NCBI GenBank assembly: GCA_947579665.1
Contig: OX388350.1
Location: 30,227,393 to 30,291,392 of the forward strand
Source of the DNA: Sympetrum striolatum
Lineage: Eukaryota > Arthropoda > Insecta > Odonata > Libellulidae
Length of the DNA stretch: 64,000 bases
Reading direction: 5' to 3'
In this document: piece by piece, positions 24,523-34,203 of the stretch
Position numbering within the stretch: position 1 is the stretch's first letter
Layout: each line of letters begins with the position of its first letter
Position numbers and translations under genes: made by a program
Notes under the pieces: model-generated
Seen by the model: only the letters and a program-made list of their open reading frames with translations
The model's database searches: none
Told to the model about the DNA's origin: nothing

Positions 24523-26270
24523 ATTATATATAGATGCTTCTCCGGATTCATTCATATATATAGATAGGTATATAGATAGGTATATAGATAGATAGGATAC
24601 AAATTCACAGCCTAAACCACATGCGTGATTGAGTTGAAATTTTTACGACGCATTGGCCATAACGTGAAACCCCCAGGAAAAAGGCGACTTTGAACGTCAG
24701 TGTCATGGGTTCGATTCCAGAAGGCCCCAAAGTCCCGATTTTCTCCATAAGGATACATGGTGGGGTTTTTCGAATTTTTTTTTGAGGCACTTCCCGGAAA
24801 ATAATGGAGTTGAAATTCGAGGTATCGCTAGAAGCCGTGCATATCCAACGTAAACCATTAAGACATCTTCGAAGATTATCCTTGGTTCGATGCTAGGTTG
24901 GGGCAAAAATCGCCCGTTTAAAATGTATTGTTGCGATTTTTAAGATTTTTTTTGGAGCCTTTCCCGACGGCATGAAAACTTGAAATTCGGCATGTGGTTA
25001 AAAATAATAATTCTATTTCATAATCAAATTTTACGTATTCGGTGATGGTCCTTGGTTCGATCCCAGAGGGCCATTTGCGCTCCTCAATGCATTTCTTACG
25101 GAGATAACGGAAGCAAATTTTAGGTACTTCTCGGCAAGAGAATGACTTCAAACTATACATGAAATAAGACCAAGTCTTAACAAGTCAAACTGTGCATTCT
25201 CACCCGCCAATAGGTCCTGGGTTCGACGCCAGGCGTCTCTACAATTAGTAATTGGTCCGATTTTTTAGAATTATTTTCAACCCTTTCCCAATAATATTAA
25301 AAAGTTGAAATTCGGCATATAGATAGAGACCATAAATACATTTCAAAACATGTCTTAGATTTCCTTGATCGTCCTTGGTTCGAACCCAGAGAGCCATTAC
25401 ATTCGTGAAAAGTACAACGTCCTTTGAGGCAGTTGCAGCCAATATTTCTGCTTGAATTTTCACACATAGTTTAAAATGGCAATCTTGCGTTGTACTGCAT
25501 AAAAACTATTACCAGAAGGACCCGGGTTCGATGCCAGACGAATACATTACAGCGTATTTTTAGAATATTTTGAATCCTTTTTTTTTTTTATTTGAGGATT
25601 TTCCCGAATACCGTACTATTCCTGGGTTCGATGCCAGAGCACATAAACATTTCTCTCATAAGGAATGTAAGGGAAAAGTAAGACGTCGTTTGAGGCAGTT
25701 GCAGCCAATATTTCTGCTTGAATTTTCACACATAGTTAAAACCGGCGATCTTCTGTTGTGCTACATAGAAAGTATTACCAAAAAGACCAGGGTTCGATCC
25801 CGGGTGGTAAATATATCTGCCATATAAAACACATTGTGATTGTTTTTCATTATTTTTTTCATGCACTTATCGAAATCATAGGGAGTTCTTTCTTCGATGG
25901 AAGATGTATATTAAGACTTGGTTAAAGAATAAATATTAGATAAGACGGTACTGTTCCTGGGTTCGATGCAAGAGCACATTAAGATTTCTCACATAAGGAA
26001 TATATGTGAGAAGTAGGACGTCGTTTGAGGCAGTTGCAGCCAGTATTTCTGCTTGAATTTTCATACATAGTTAGAGATGGTGATCTTTTGTTGTACTGCA
26101 TGGTAAGTTCACCAGGAAGACCAGGGTTCGATTCCGGACGGTAAATATTTCTACCATTCAAAATCATATTGGCTAAATCTATTTATAATTCTTTCTGAGT
26201 CTTTACCGTAAAGACAGACAGTTGACTCTTTGCATGTATATTTTTTTTATATTATGCTATAGAAAAGACC
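24519..26270 (+). repeat. Array unit L (element-plus, expanded to 10 boxes, truncated by insertion)
   Basis: Boxes start at 24708, 24884, 25054, 25220, 25377, 25525, 25625, 25791, 25960 and 26125. The first six are the standard set; the last four alternate a second monomer type (phrase GTTCGATGCCAGAGCACAT) with box-1-like monomers. The unit stops near 26270 where foreign DNA begins; its missing end A reappears at 34081-34203. Confidence 0.88.
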
Positions 26271-26530
26271 GTGCTCTAATGAAAACAAATTGGCTTGTGT
26301 TTTGGTAGAGTCGTAGCTGGTCGTTCTAATTCTAACCGCCCAGGTGGCAGTAAAGGAACCCTGCTCATCCAACTCAACCCATCGGCTTTTAGCCGCTTCT
26401 GCCACCTAGGTAGTTAGAATTGGAACGAAGCAGGTACACCTTTCCAAACTCAGCCAACAATTATGAGTAGCCGAGATTTGAAGCAGCGACCATGGCGGTA
26501 ACGCTACAAAGTTGTGATATTCTAACTGCG
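26271..26530 (-). repeat. Foldback SINE-like repeat
   Basis: Two 34-35-base arms (26317-26350 and 26399-26433) are nearly perfect inverted repeats around a 48-nt loop; both include GGTGGCAG / CTGCCACC and a TTCTAATTCTAA block. On the minus strand, just upstream, GCTTCAAATCT (26474-26484) resembles a degenerate B-box. The composition is like a tRNA-related foldback repeat. Boundaries are uncertain and no second copy is in the window. Confidence 0.5.
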
Positions 26531-26612
26531 ATACAATAAGAATACTACATATTGCGACAATGTAATGCGCGTTCGATTGAGAAAGTACTGGGCATTGTAT
26601 GACGCCCAATTT

Positions 26613-26860
26613 GGAAGCATTACTTCCACCAAAATGAGCCCTCCAATCAGGAAGCATGTATACTAAACATTTCCTTATTTGGAAGGGGCTGGATTTTTGC
26701 TTTGTCACCATGACGTATTAAAGTCTGTGACGAAAGCATTACTTCCCCCAAAATGAGTCAACCTAAAACATCCAATCAGGAAGCAGTATACCAAACATTT
26801 CCTTATTTGGAAGGGTTTCGTTTTTGCTTTGTCACCATGACGTAATAATGTCTGTGACGT
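26613..26860 (+). repeat. Tandem duplication of about 125 bp upstream of the Helitron ORF
   Basis: Two adjacent copies (about 26613-26732 and 26733-26860) share AAGCATTACTTCC, CCAATCAGGAAGCA, CATTTCCTTATTTGGAAGG, TTTGCTTTGTCACCATGACG and GTCTGTGACG. The second copy has a small insertion. CCAAT and TGACG motifs inside suggest a duplicated promoter-proximal segment, but this is inference. Confidence 0.85.
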
Positions 26861-26862
26861 CA
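26855..26862. promoter_or_regulatory. CRE-like palindrome TGACGTCA
   Basis: A perfect TGACGTCA at the end of the second tandem copy, with partial TGACG sites in both copies. It lies about 540 bp before the first in-frame ATG of the Helitron and could bind bZIP factors. No TATA box was identified. Confidence 0.4.
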
Positions 26863-27347
26863 GGTGTTATTTTTCAAATGCGTAATGCGCAGTTCACAAT
26901 TCTGCGTGTTTGCGACTCTGTGGCCTTGGGGCGTTGTGACGTTTACTTTGCCTAGGAACCCCATGCGAGAAGCCACGCTATCGTTTGATCTCTGGACTGA
27001 CTGGTTTTGAGATATTGGGTTATCCTTTGCATTCCTCTTTCACCTTCTTATTGTGAGTAGTTCTATCCTGCTCACTTGCTCTTTCGTCTAAACGGTCGAT
27101 TTCGCATCCGTAGAATCCCAGTAGAAGAGCCCTTGACTTCGCCTTGAGGTGAATCTTCATCTGCACTCTGGGAAACTTGGTCGGATCCACATTTAGGGTA
27201 TTTTAGGACATTGACCTCCCGCCCTCCAAAATCCCCGCTTCACGTCGACCTGAGGTTTCTTGGATTTGGAAACCAGAGAAAAACATCAGCAGCCTAACTG
27301 CCGTCTACGGAAGCGTAACCGGTGCTACACCATCAACGTGGAATTCA

Positions 27348-27538
27348 GTAAGTATCATATTCTTTGAAACTTTTCCATAACTTTCATAGAATCTAGGTAA
27401 AAAATGAGCGCAGTGTTAGATATGTTACCTTTATCGGAAGCTTTTCTCAACGAGGTGAGAGATAATGGTTATATAAGTAGCGATCACGTGAGCAAGTTCA
27501 ATGAGATTTTGGCAAGAAATTCTAATTTTTGACCCCAG
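27348..27538 (+). other. Possible 5' intron of the Helitron transcript
   Basis: A strong donor (CA|GTAAGT, intron starting at 27348) and a good acceptor (branch-like TTCTAAT, pyrimidines, CCCCAG ending at 27538) bracket 191 bases. Splicing them would remove the in-frame stop at 27530-27532 and make the ATG at 27551 the first start. Against this, the stretch from 27404 reads as protein that fits the start of a Ulp1-type domain, so it may be coding DNA interrupted by a mutation instead. Confidence 0.35.
27404..27532 (+). pseudogene. In-frame N-terminal extension of the Helitron protein ending in TGA
   Basis: From the ATG at 27404 a 42-residue peptide runs in the same frame as the main ORF and stops at TGA 27530-27532. 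Its end (GYISSDHVSKFNEILARN) resembles the segment that precedes the Ulp1-like core in Helitron and related proteins, and after the stop the frame continues with PQEALL straight into the main ORF. A single base change of an Arg codon to TGA would explain it. Otherwise it is intronic. Confidence 0.5.
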
Positions 27539-27550
27539 GAAGCTCTTCTA

Positions 27551-30500
27551 ATGTGGAATTTACTTTCGGAAGTTAGGCCTGTGTTAGAACCGCACATTCA
27601 GATACTACCTTCTTACGCAACAGAAGAAGTTACGCATTGGGTATGTACTTTTTTCGATGGAAATGTAATTCGCGTGTACGACAGTTTATCGAGCTCCGAT
27701 GGCCTATCTAGCGAACAGACTAATTTCTTACATAAATTATTTCCTCATCAACCACCTGTCATTTATGAAAAAGTACAGCGACAGGAAAATGCATACGATT
27801 GTGGTGTTTTTGCTATTGCTTTCGCAGTCTCTGTAGCTAATGGATTAAATCCCAAGAATCTAATTTTTGATACCCGTCTTATGAGATCCCATCTTATTAA
27901 AATATTCCAAAATGGTACTATCGAGCCATTTCCTACCGAGTGTACTTCTGCGAGTTTAAAGAAAAAAGGAAGGCCCCCAAAGTCAAAGGTAGGGAGACCA
28001 AAAGCATTGTCGACATCACGAAAAGAGCAAATGGTGGAGGCAAGGAAAAGATATCGGGTAACCAAAGTAGGTAATGTGAAAAAATCAGTGAAAAAGTATA
28101 AGGAAAGTAACCCGGAAATTCAAAAGGATGCAGTAGAAAAATATAAGAGAAACAACCCGGAAATTCAGAGAGATGCAGTATTAAAGTATCAGAAAGCTAA
28201 CCCAGATATTGTTAAAAGTGCTAAACTGAAATACGATGGATGTAACCCAAAAATTCAAAAGGATGCAGTAGAAAAATATAAGAGAAACAACCCAGAAATT
28301 CAGAGAGGTGCAGTATTAAAGTATCAGAAAGCTAACCCAGATATAGTCAAAAATGCTAAACTGAAATACGATAGATGTAACCCGAAAATCCAAAAGGATG
28401 CAGTAGAGAAATATAAGAGAAACAACCCAGAAATTCAGAGAGATGCAGTATTAAAATATCAGAAATCTAATCCAGATATTGTCAAAAATGCCATACTGAA
28501 ATACCATAGAGGCAACCCGCAAATTGTTAGGGATGCAGTAAAAAGATATCGAAAGGCTAACCCGGAAATCAATAGAAATGCAGTACATAGGTATCAAGTT
28601 GGAAATCCTGAAGTTGTGAGAAATGCTAAGAATAAATTTGCGTTTTCACATTCTTTGGAAGAAGCGGCACGAAAAAGAAAGGCATATTCTTTGCCAAAGT
28701 CATTGGGTAATGTTAGTAAAATGTTATGTTTAGGACGTCAATCGGATAAGGATTTTAACCAAATTGCCTGTATAACTTTGAAGTATAAATCATTGCTAGA
28801 TCCTAAGTGTCATAAGTGCAGAGATTGCATGGCCATATTATTTGAGGAAGAGAAAGGGCGAAAGGAATGGTGTTGTGGTAGTGGACGTTACTTTTTAGGC
28901 TCTTTGCCGTCTTTGGATGCTCCCTTTTATACAAATAACACTTTCTTAAAGAATTCAAGGAGCTATAACAACATTTTTGCCTTCTCAGCATTAGGTGTAT
29001 CCCATGGGTTTAAGCAGGTATCTGATAAGAAAGGACCATGTTTAGTTAAAATTCAAGGAAGAACTTACCACAGGCTATTTAGTTTAGACTGGAAAGAAGA
29101 GACAGGAGTAAATAACGTCGCATTATACATTGACGATGGCACCGAGAGGAAAAGAATAGCAGAAAGACGAAAACTCGACCTAAATATTGTTCGTGAAATA
29201 GAAGATTTCATTAACAAAGTTAATCCGATAGCTCCTTCTTTGCGTCAATTAAGCAAGCAAACATCAGAGGAAGCTTGCATAATATTTGAGAAAACGGACA
29301 GGAGAACCCATGGACCTATCTTAGGTGAGAGACCAAGATTAGAAGAGATAGCTGCCATCGTTAGAGCTGGACCAGGAAGCGAGCCTAGGAAAGTTATGAT
29401 ATGGAAGCATAGTAAGGAATCACCAAGTTTTATCAGTATTTTCAGCGAAACTTATGAAGCACTACAATACCCTATTCTTTTTCCTCATGGAACGTCAGGT
29501 TGGCATAAAGATTTTCAGGATAGAGACGGAAAGAAACTCTCCCAGGTTAAGTACTACAGAAGATTACTTTTGTCTGAGAGTAGATTTACCGATTCACGGC
29601 GTTTGGGGCAAGAATATTTTGTTGATATGTTTTCTAGAGTTGAAGAAGAAAGGCTGCTATGGCATAAGTTCAATCAAAGTAAATATTTAAGGGTTGCTTC
29701 GAGGGAAGAGTTAGATGAAACCATTGCAGCTGAAGGAGGGCCTAAAATAGGTAAAGTTTATTTGCCGAGTTCCTTCACTCATAGTCCACGGTATATGAAA
29801 GTAAAAATGCAGAATGGGATGGCTTTGGTATCAAGGAAAGGTAGGCCAAGTTTTTTCATAACGTTAACGTGCAATCCTAACTGGGTTGAGATTCAGGAAA
29901 GCTTAGGTAATGGACAAACGGCACTTGACAGGCCAGATTTATGTAATAGAGTATTTCAACTTAAGCTTGCAGCGGTGATGAGGCTTATCAGTAGTGGGAA
30001 GCTGTTTGGTAAAGTTATCTATTTAATGTATGTTATTGAGTTTCAAAAACGTGGACTACCTCATGCACATATTGCGCTGAAAGTTCAAGGCGAACCGAAA
30101 GACATTGCAGATATTGATAATTTTATAAGAGCAACAATACCAACAGAAGATGAAGCTGATGGTCGTCTTCGAAAATTAGTTGTACAGCATATGTTGCATG
30201 GACCTTGTGGAGTGGATAAACCTAATGCTCCATGTATGGATAGTGATAGGAAAAATTGTAGTAAGGGATTTCCCAAACCATCTTGTGAGGTAACGTATGT
30301 TGATGATAGGGGATATGTTCATTACAAACGTTGTTGTAGCAATAATTTTACCTTGAAGTCTGGTCGAGTGGTAAACGATAACTGGGTAGTACCATATTGT
30401 CCTGCTATGCTACTTTTGCTAGAATGTCATTGTAATGTTGAAATAGCCTGTTCAGTGAAGATAGTTAAATATTTGTTTAAATATATTCACAAGGGACCTG

Positions 30501-32803
30501 ACCATGCTAGAGTAGCGGTAGTTCCTGGCGATGTTGAAAATTTAAATGAAATTGAGGAGTATGTTTCTTTAAGATATATTAGTGCTTCTGAAGCAATTTG
30601 GCGAATATTAGAATTTGATGTATCCCATTGCTATCCGACTGTATTGATGTTACCAGTCCACTTACCAAATAAAGAATCAGTTATATTTCAGCCTGGGAGA
30701 GAGGTAGAGGCCCTTGAGACCAGTACCTCTAAATTAATTCTTTACTTTCAAAGGCCAAGGCTTCTAGAATTGCAGGATTTAACATATTTAGATTTTTATG
30801 AGATTTACATCGTAGGTAATAAACCTAGAGATAAGTCTAAAGTTCCGGTGATACCTCATCCTTCAGGTCGACATTGGATTTCCAAAAGAGTAATTGGAAA
30901 ATGTGTAGTGCGTTTGCAATGGTTACTGCCCATGTTAGGAGAAGTGTATTACCTTAGAATGTTATTAATGAAATTCCCTGCATACAGTTATGAGGATCTG
31001 AAAATAGTTGATGAACATAGTTATGAGACATTTCAAGAAGCAGCTTATGCGCATGGTCTCTTGGACAGTGAAAATGAATATAGAGAGGCATTAGATGAGG
31101 GAAGTATTTACAAAACAGGCCCTGGGCTTAGGCAGTTATTTTCCTGTTTAGTCGTATGTGGTGCACCTGCTGCACTTCTATGGAGGGAATTTAAAAATCA
31201 GTTAGCAGAAGATTATTTAGACAAAGATGCAGCCAATACAGTCAAGGCTTACAATTCTGCACTGTTAGATATACAGAATAGGCTAAGAAGTCATGGGAAA
31301 ACGTTAGAAGAGGTTGGCCTTCCTTCAGCAACAGATGACTCCACAGAGACAGGTAGGGAAGTGATGAGATGGCCGAAAGAGGAGTTAGATTTACTTTTGG
31401 AGCAGTGGTTACCTATGTTAAATAGAAATCAAAAGGAAGTCTTTAACCATGTGTGTAGGGCTATAGCCAATCAAACATATGATAATAATATGTTATTTAT
31501 CGATGGACCCAGTGGAACAGGAAAGACCTTACTTTTGAATGTAATTACAGCTTCCCTGAGAAGACAGGAATATATAGTGCTCTGCACTGCTTCAACAGGA
31601 ATAGCAGCTCTTAATCATAAAGGAGGAGTAACAGCACATTCAATGTTTAGGCTCCCACTGGACTATTCTGAACCCAATGCTTATTGTGACCTTAAGTCAA
31701 ATAGTGAGAGAGCTGAATTAATCAGAAGGTCCAGCTTAATCATATGGGATGAGGTTTCCATGGCTCAGAAGCAGGGCATTGAAACTTTGGAAAGGACTTT
31801 GAGAGACATTTGTGGGAATGAACAACTATTTGGAGGAAAGTTAATTCTGTTTGCTGGTGATTTTAGACAAATTGCTCCAATAGTAAAGGGTGGGTCATTG
31901 CTTGATTCTATTAAATATAGTATTAAATTTTCATATCTGTGGCGTAAAGTAAAGGTTTTTCATTTGTTGGAACAAATACGTTCAAAGGGAGATGAGGCTT
32001 ACTCAAAATTTATCCTTGAGGTCGGGGAAGACAAAGTTGGTAACGTAAGCATAGATAATGTAGAAGTTATTCCATTAAATACTATTCAAGTAACAGAGGG
32101 TTTGGATAATCTTATTTCTTTTGTTTATCCAAATGAAATATTAACCAACCAACATCTGTGTTGCAAAAGAGCCATTTTAGCAGGTACAAATAGCTGTATA
32201 GATGAAATTAACTTAATTGTACTCAACAAAATGGAGGGGGATTTAGTTCATTTATATAGTGCCGACTCTTTGGAAACAACTGCAGAGAATAATGATAGGG
32301 AATTTTTAAGCGATAATTTCCTTAATTCTATTTCTGAGCCTGGAATCCCTGAACATATGATAGTTCTGAAAATAGGTGCGGTTTGTATTTTACTTAGAAA
32401 TATTTCTTTTGATGATGGTTTAGTAAATGGAACTAAGGTGATAATAAAAAACATAACCAGAAGATTGATAGAAGCATATGTTTCGGGTGAGGATAAATTG
32501 CGTACTGTATTTATTCCAAGAATATGTTTCAAATTTCAAGCAGGAAGGTCTGGATTAACCATTCTACGTAGGCAGTTCCCCATTAAATTGGCATATGCGA
32601 TGACAATCAATAAATCCCAGGGACAAACATTAGATATGGTGGGTTTAGATTTGAGAAATGATGTTTTTGCTCACGGCCAGCTCTATGTAGCACTTGGAAG
32701 AGTTAGGAGTAATAATGCAATCAGGGTTTTACTTAAGAAAAACAGGATATCATTGGATAATGTTGGACATTCTGTAAATATTGTACATACACAACTATTG
32801 TAA
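27551..32803 (+). CDS. Helitron Rep-helicase with N-terminal Ulp1-like protease
   Basis: A 1750-codon open frame; the first Met follows an in-frame stop 19 bases upstream. Domains: (1) Ulp1/C48-like cysteine protease, residues 1-110, with His29 (THW), Asp44 (YDS), Gln78 and Cys84 (DCG), the full catalytic set; (2) basic stretch 137-152 with two GRP cores like AT-hooks; (3) twelve 15-residue repeats, 182-362, pattern KYxxxNPxIxxxAV; (4) Cys-rich motif HKCRDC...WCC (421-442); (5) HUH replication initiator with FFITLTCNP (768-776), HAH (838-840) and tyrosines 974 and 978 in KYLFKYIHKG; (6) Pif1-like SF1 helicase with Walker A GPSGTGKT (1319-1326), IIWDEVSM (1397-1404), AGDFRQ (1435-1440), TINKSQGQT (1685-1693) and YVALGRVRS (1712-1720). 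Known role: rolling-circle transposition in the nucleus, the Rep nicking DNA and the helicase unwinding it; the protease role is unknown. All key residues are present, so the element may be young. Terminal signals were not identified. Confidence 0.96.
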   Translation: MWNLLSEVRPVLEPHIQILPSYATEEVTHWVCTFFDGNVIRVYDSLSSSDGLSSEQTNFLHKLFPHQPPVIYEKVQRQENAYDCGVFAIAFAVSVANGLNPKNLIFDTRLMRSHLIKIFQNGTIEPFPTECTSASLKKKGRPPKSKVGRPKALSTSRKEQMVEARKRYRVTKVGNVKKSVKKYKESNPEIQKDAVEKYKRNNPEIQRDAVLKYQKANPDIVKSAKLKYDGCNPKIQKDAVEKYKRNNPEIQRGAVLKYQKANPDIVKNAKLKYDRCNPKIQKDAVEKYKRNNPEIQRDAVLKYQKSNPDIVKNAILKYHRGNPQIVRDAVKRYRKANPEINRNAVHRYQVGNPEVVRNAKNKFAFSHSLEEAARKRKAYSLPKSLGNVSKMLCLGRQSDKDFNQIACITLKYKSLLDPKCHKCRDCMAILFEEEKGRKEWCCGSGRYFLGSLPSLDAPFYTNNTFLKNSRSYNNIFAFSALGVSHGFKQVSDKKGPCLVKIQGRTYHRLFSLDWKEETGVNNVALYIDDGTERKRIAERRKLDLNIVREIEDFINKVNPIAPSLRQLSKQTSEEACIIFEKTDRRTHGPILGERPRLEEIAAIVRAGPGSEPRKVMIWKHSKESPSFISIFSETYEALQYPILFPHGTSGWHKDFQDRDGKKLSQVKYYRRLLLSESRFTDSRRLGQEYFVDMFSRVEEERLLWHKFNQSKYLRVASREELDETIAAEGGPKIGKVYLPSSFTHSPRYMKVKMQNGMALVSRKGRPSFFITLTCNPNWVEIQESLGNGQTALDRPDLCNRVFQLKLAAVMRLISSGKLFGKVIYLMYVIEFQKRGLPHAHIALKVQGEPKDIADIDNFIRATIPTEDEADGRLRKLVVQHMLHGPCGVDKPNAPCMDSDRKNCSKGFPKPSCEVTYVDDRGYVHYKRCCSNNFTLKSGRVVNDNWVVPYCPAMLLLLECHCNVEIACSVKIVKYLFKYIHKGPDHARVAVVPGDVENLNEIEEYVSLRYISASEAIWRILEFDVSHCYPTVLMLPVHLPNKESVIFQPGREVEALETSTSKLILYFQRPRLLELQDLTYLDFYEIYIVGNKPRDKSKVPVIPHPSGRHWISKRVIGKCVVRLQWLLPMLGEVYYLRMLLMKFPAYSYEDLKIVDEHSYETFQEAAYAHGLLDSENEYREALDEGSIYKTGPGLRQLFSCLVVCGAPAALLWREFKNQLAEDYLDKDAANTVKAYNSALLDIQNRLRSHGKTLEEVGLPSATDDSTETGREVMRWPKEELDLLLEQWLPMLNRNQKEVFNHVCRAIANQTYDNNMLFIDGPSGTGKTLLLNVITASLRRQEYIVLCTASTGIAALNHKGGVTAHSMFRLPLDYSEPNAYCDLKSNSERAELIRRSSLIIWDEVSMAQKQGIETLERTLRDICGNEQLFGGKLILFAGDFRQIAPIVKGGSLLDSIKYSIKFSYLWRKVKVFHLLEQIRSKGDEAYSKFILEVGEDKVGNVSIDNVEVIPLNTIQVTEGLDNLISFVYPNEILTNQHLCCKRAILAGTNSCIDEINLIVLNKMEGDLVHLYSADSLETTAENNDREFLSDNFLNSISEPGIPEHMIVLKIGAVCILLRNISFDDGLVNGTKVIIKNITRRLIEAYVSGEDKLRTVFIPRICFKFQAGRSGLTILRRQFPIKLAYAMTINKSQGQTLDMVGLDLRNDVFAHGQLYVALGRVRSNNAIRVLLKKNRISLDNVGHSVNIVHTQLL
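28094..28636 (+). repeat. Nested coding minisatellite in the Helitron ORF (45-bp units, 135-bp superunits)
   Basis: Tyrosines recur every 15 residues (183, 198, 213 ... 348). Three successive 15-mers (PEIQKDAVEKY, PEIQRDAVLKY, PDIVKNAKLKY types) form a 45-residue superunit repeated about three times with very similar DNA, then the order decays. The repeat is basic and Lys/Asn-rich, probably an extended helical linker between the protease and the Rep. Confidence 0.92.
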
Positions 32804-34080
32804 GAATTTTCATTTTGTTGTTTGTTTGGTTATTTAGTTGTAGATATAGTTTTCAGCGAAATTCATTTTATTTACTGGGTAAAGTTAACCCATTTATTTA
32901 ACTAACTATCTAATTATTAATTATTCACAAAAACTTTCAAGTAGAAAGTGAATGGATTTTTTATGCATGATTTTGTTTACTCATAGATTTAGTTCTCTTC
33001 CTCAGACTACAACCTTGACGCGGTGGAAGAGCTTCAGCATTCCCATGATCTACTGAGCTGTGCTGGCGGAAGCTTTGCTTCCTGTTAGGGTTACCCATGC
33101 CAGAGAGGTCAGCAGAGAGGAATCAGACAAATGGTAGTCTACTTTGAGATCAAAAGAATGCATGGATAAAAAGAACTAGATCAAGCATTCATAAAAATCT
33201 TTTTTATTGCCTTTTAAATTCATATGAGATAATAAATGCATTTATTGTTTAAAAGATATATTAACTGCTCAGTCAAATATCTATTACTTTTGATGTGTGT
33301 AAGATATTTTAAATTCCGAGAAGTAATTGTTGTTTATTAAATGCAAACTATTTAAAATTATATGTGTGATATATTTAACAAATGTTCTGCAATGTATTCT
33401 CATTGTTTTGAAAATAAATTGAATTTATGAAGGTGAAAGAGATGTTATCATTATAAAGCAGCATCAGTTTTTATTTCCAAATTATATTCTTTTAAACATA
33501 ATTGTAAATTTCTGTATTATATTATACAATACTTTGAGTTTGAAAAATGCTGTGTGAATAGTCTCCATCATTCATGAAAGCTCTTATTGATGCCTTACTT
33601 ATAATTGGTACCAATATGTAACCATTACTTCTTAATATGATTAGAATAACATCTTTAAAGTTATTTTGATACAAAGAAACTAAAATAGTTTGAAAAGAGA
33701 GATTTTTCGTTATTAAAAAAATATTTCTATATAAAAAAGAGTACCACCATAGTATGAAATAAGATAAGCAAAATCTTCCTGATGTTACCATTCTATAGTA
33801 ACTGCTCCATAAGTGAAGTTAATAATTTCCAATTCAAAGTAGCTACTATTTATTCAACTTACAACTTCCATAATCTGCTTAATATTGTGATAATTTCCTA
33901 CTAAGAATGATGATCCAGGTAAGAACCTGTGAACTTGCTTATTAAATTATACGGATCCATACCAAATTCAACTAATTAACATATGGGCTAGCAGTAGAGA
34001 AGAATATCATAGGATATATCAATGATTTTTTTCTTTGTGATAATAAATTTATTCTTAATCAAAATTAAACCTTTTGCCTG
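32804..34080. other. Helitron 3' flank and unassigned DNA
   Basis: No gene. At about 33015-33125 a GC-richer segment contains a GGAAGC-TTT-GCTTCC hairpin and GGGTTACCCATGCC; it looks like part of a dispersed repeat but I cannot classify it, and I found no convincing Helitron end (hairpin followed by CTRR) here. The rest is AT-rich. Confidence 0.4.
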
Positions 34081-34203
34081 AGGTTATGAAGAATATCTTC
34101 AATCCTTTTTTTTTTTGAGGACCCTCTTGATATTATGCCGATTTTAAATTAGTGTTATCAATATGCTTGCAGTATGCAAGCAACATTTTACTCGTATATA
34201 TAT
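34081..34203 (+). repeat. Orphan end A of the interrupted unit L
   Basis: Element-plus sequence resumes with the T-run (CCTTTTTTTTTTTGAGG) and the terminal hairpin GCTTGC-AGTAT-GCAAGC, ending at the centre of a palindrome with the next unit. It most simply is the 3' part of the unit cut at 26270. Confidence 0.75.

Noticed and set aside
24211..24567. 118-codon frame across the TA microsatellite
   Set aside because: Half of it is an Ile-Tyr repeat translated from (TA)n.
33015..33125. Helitron 3' terminus around the GGAAGC-TTT-GCTTCC hairpin
   Set aside because: No CTRR end at the expected distance after the hairpin; the segment resembles another dispersed repeat.
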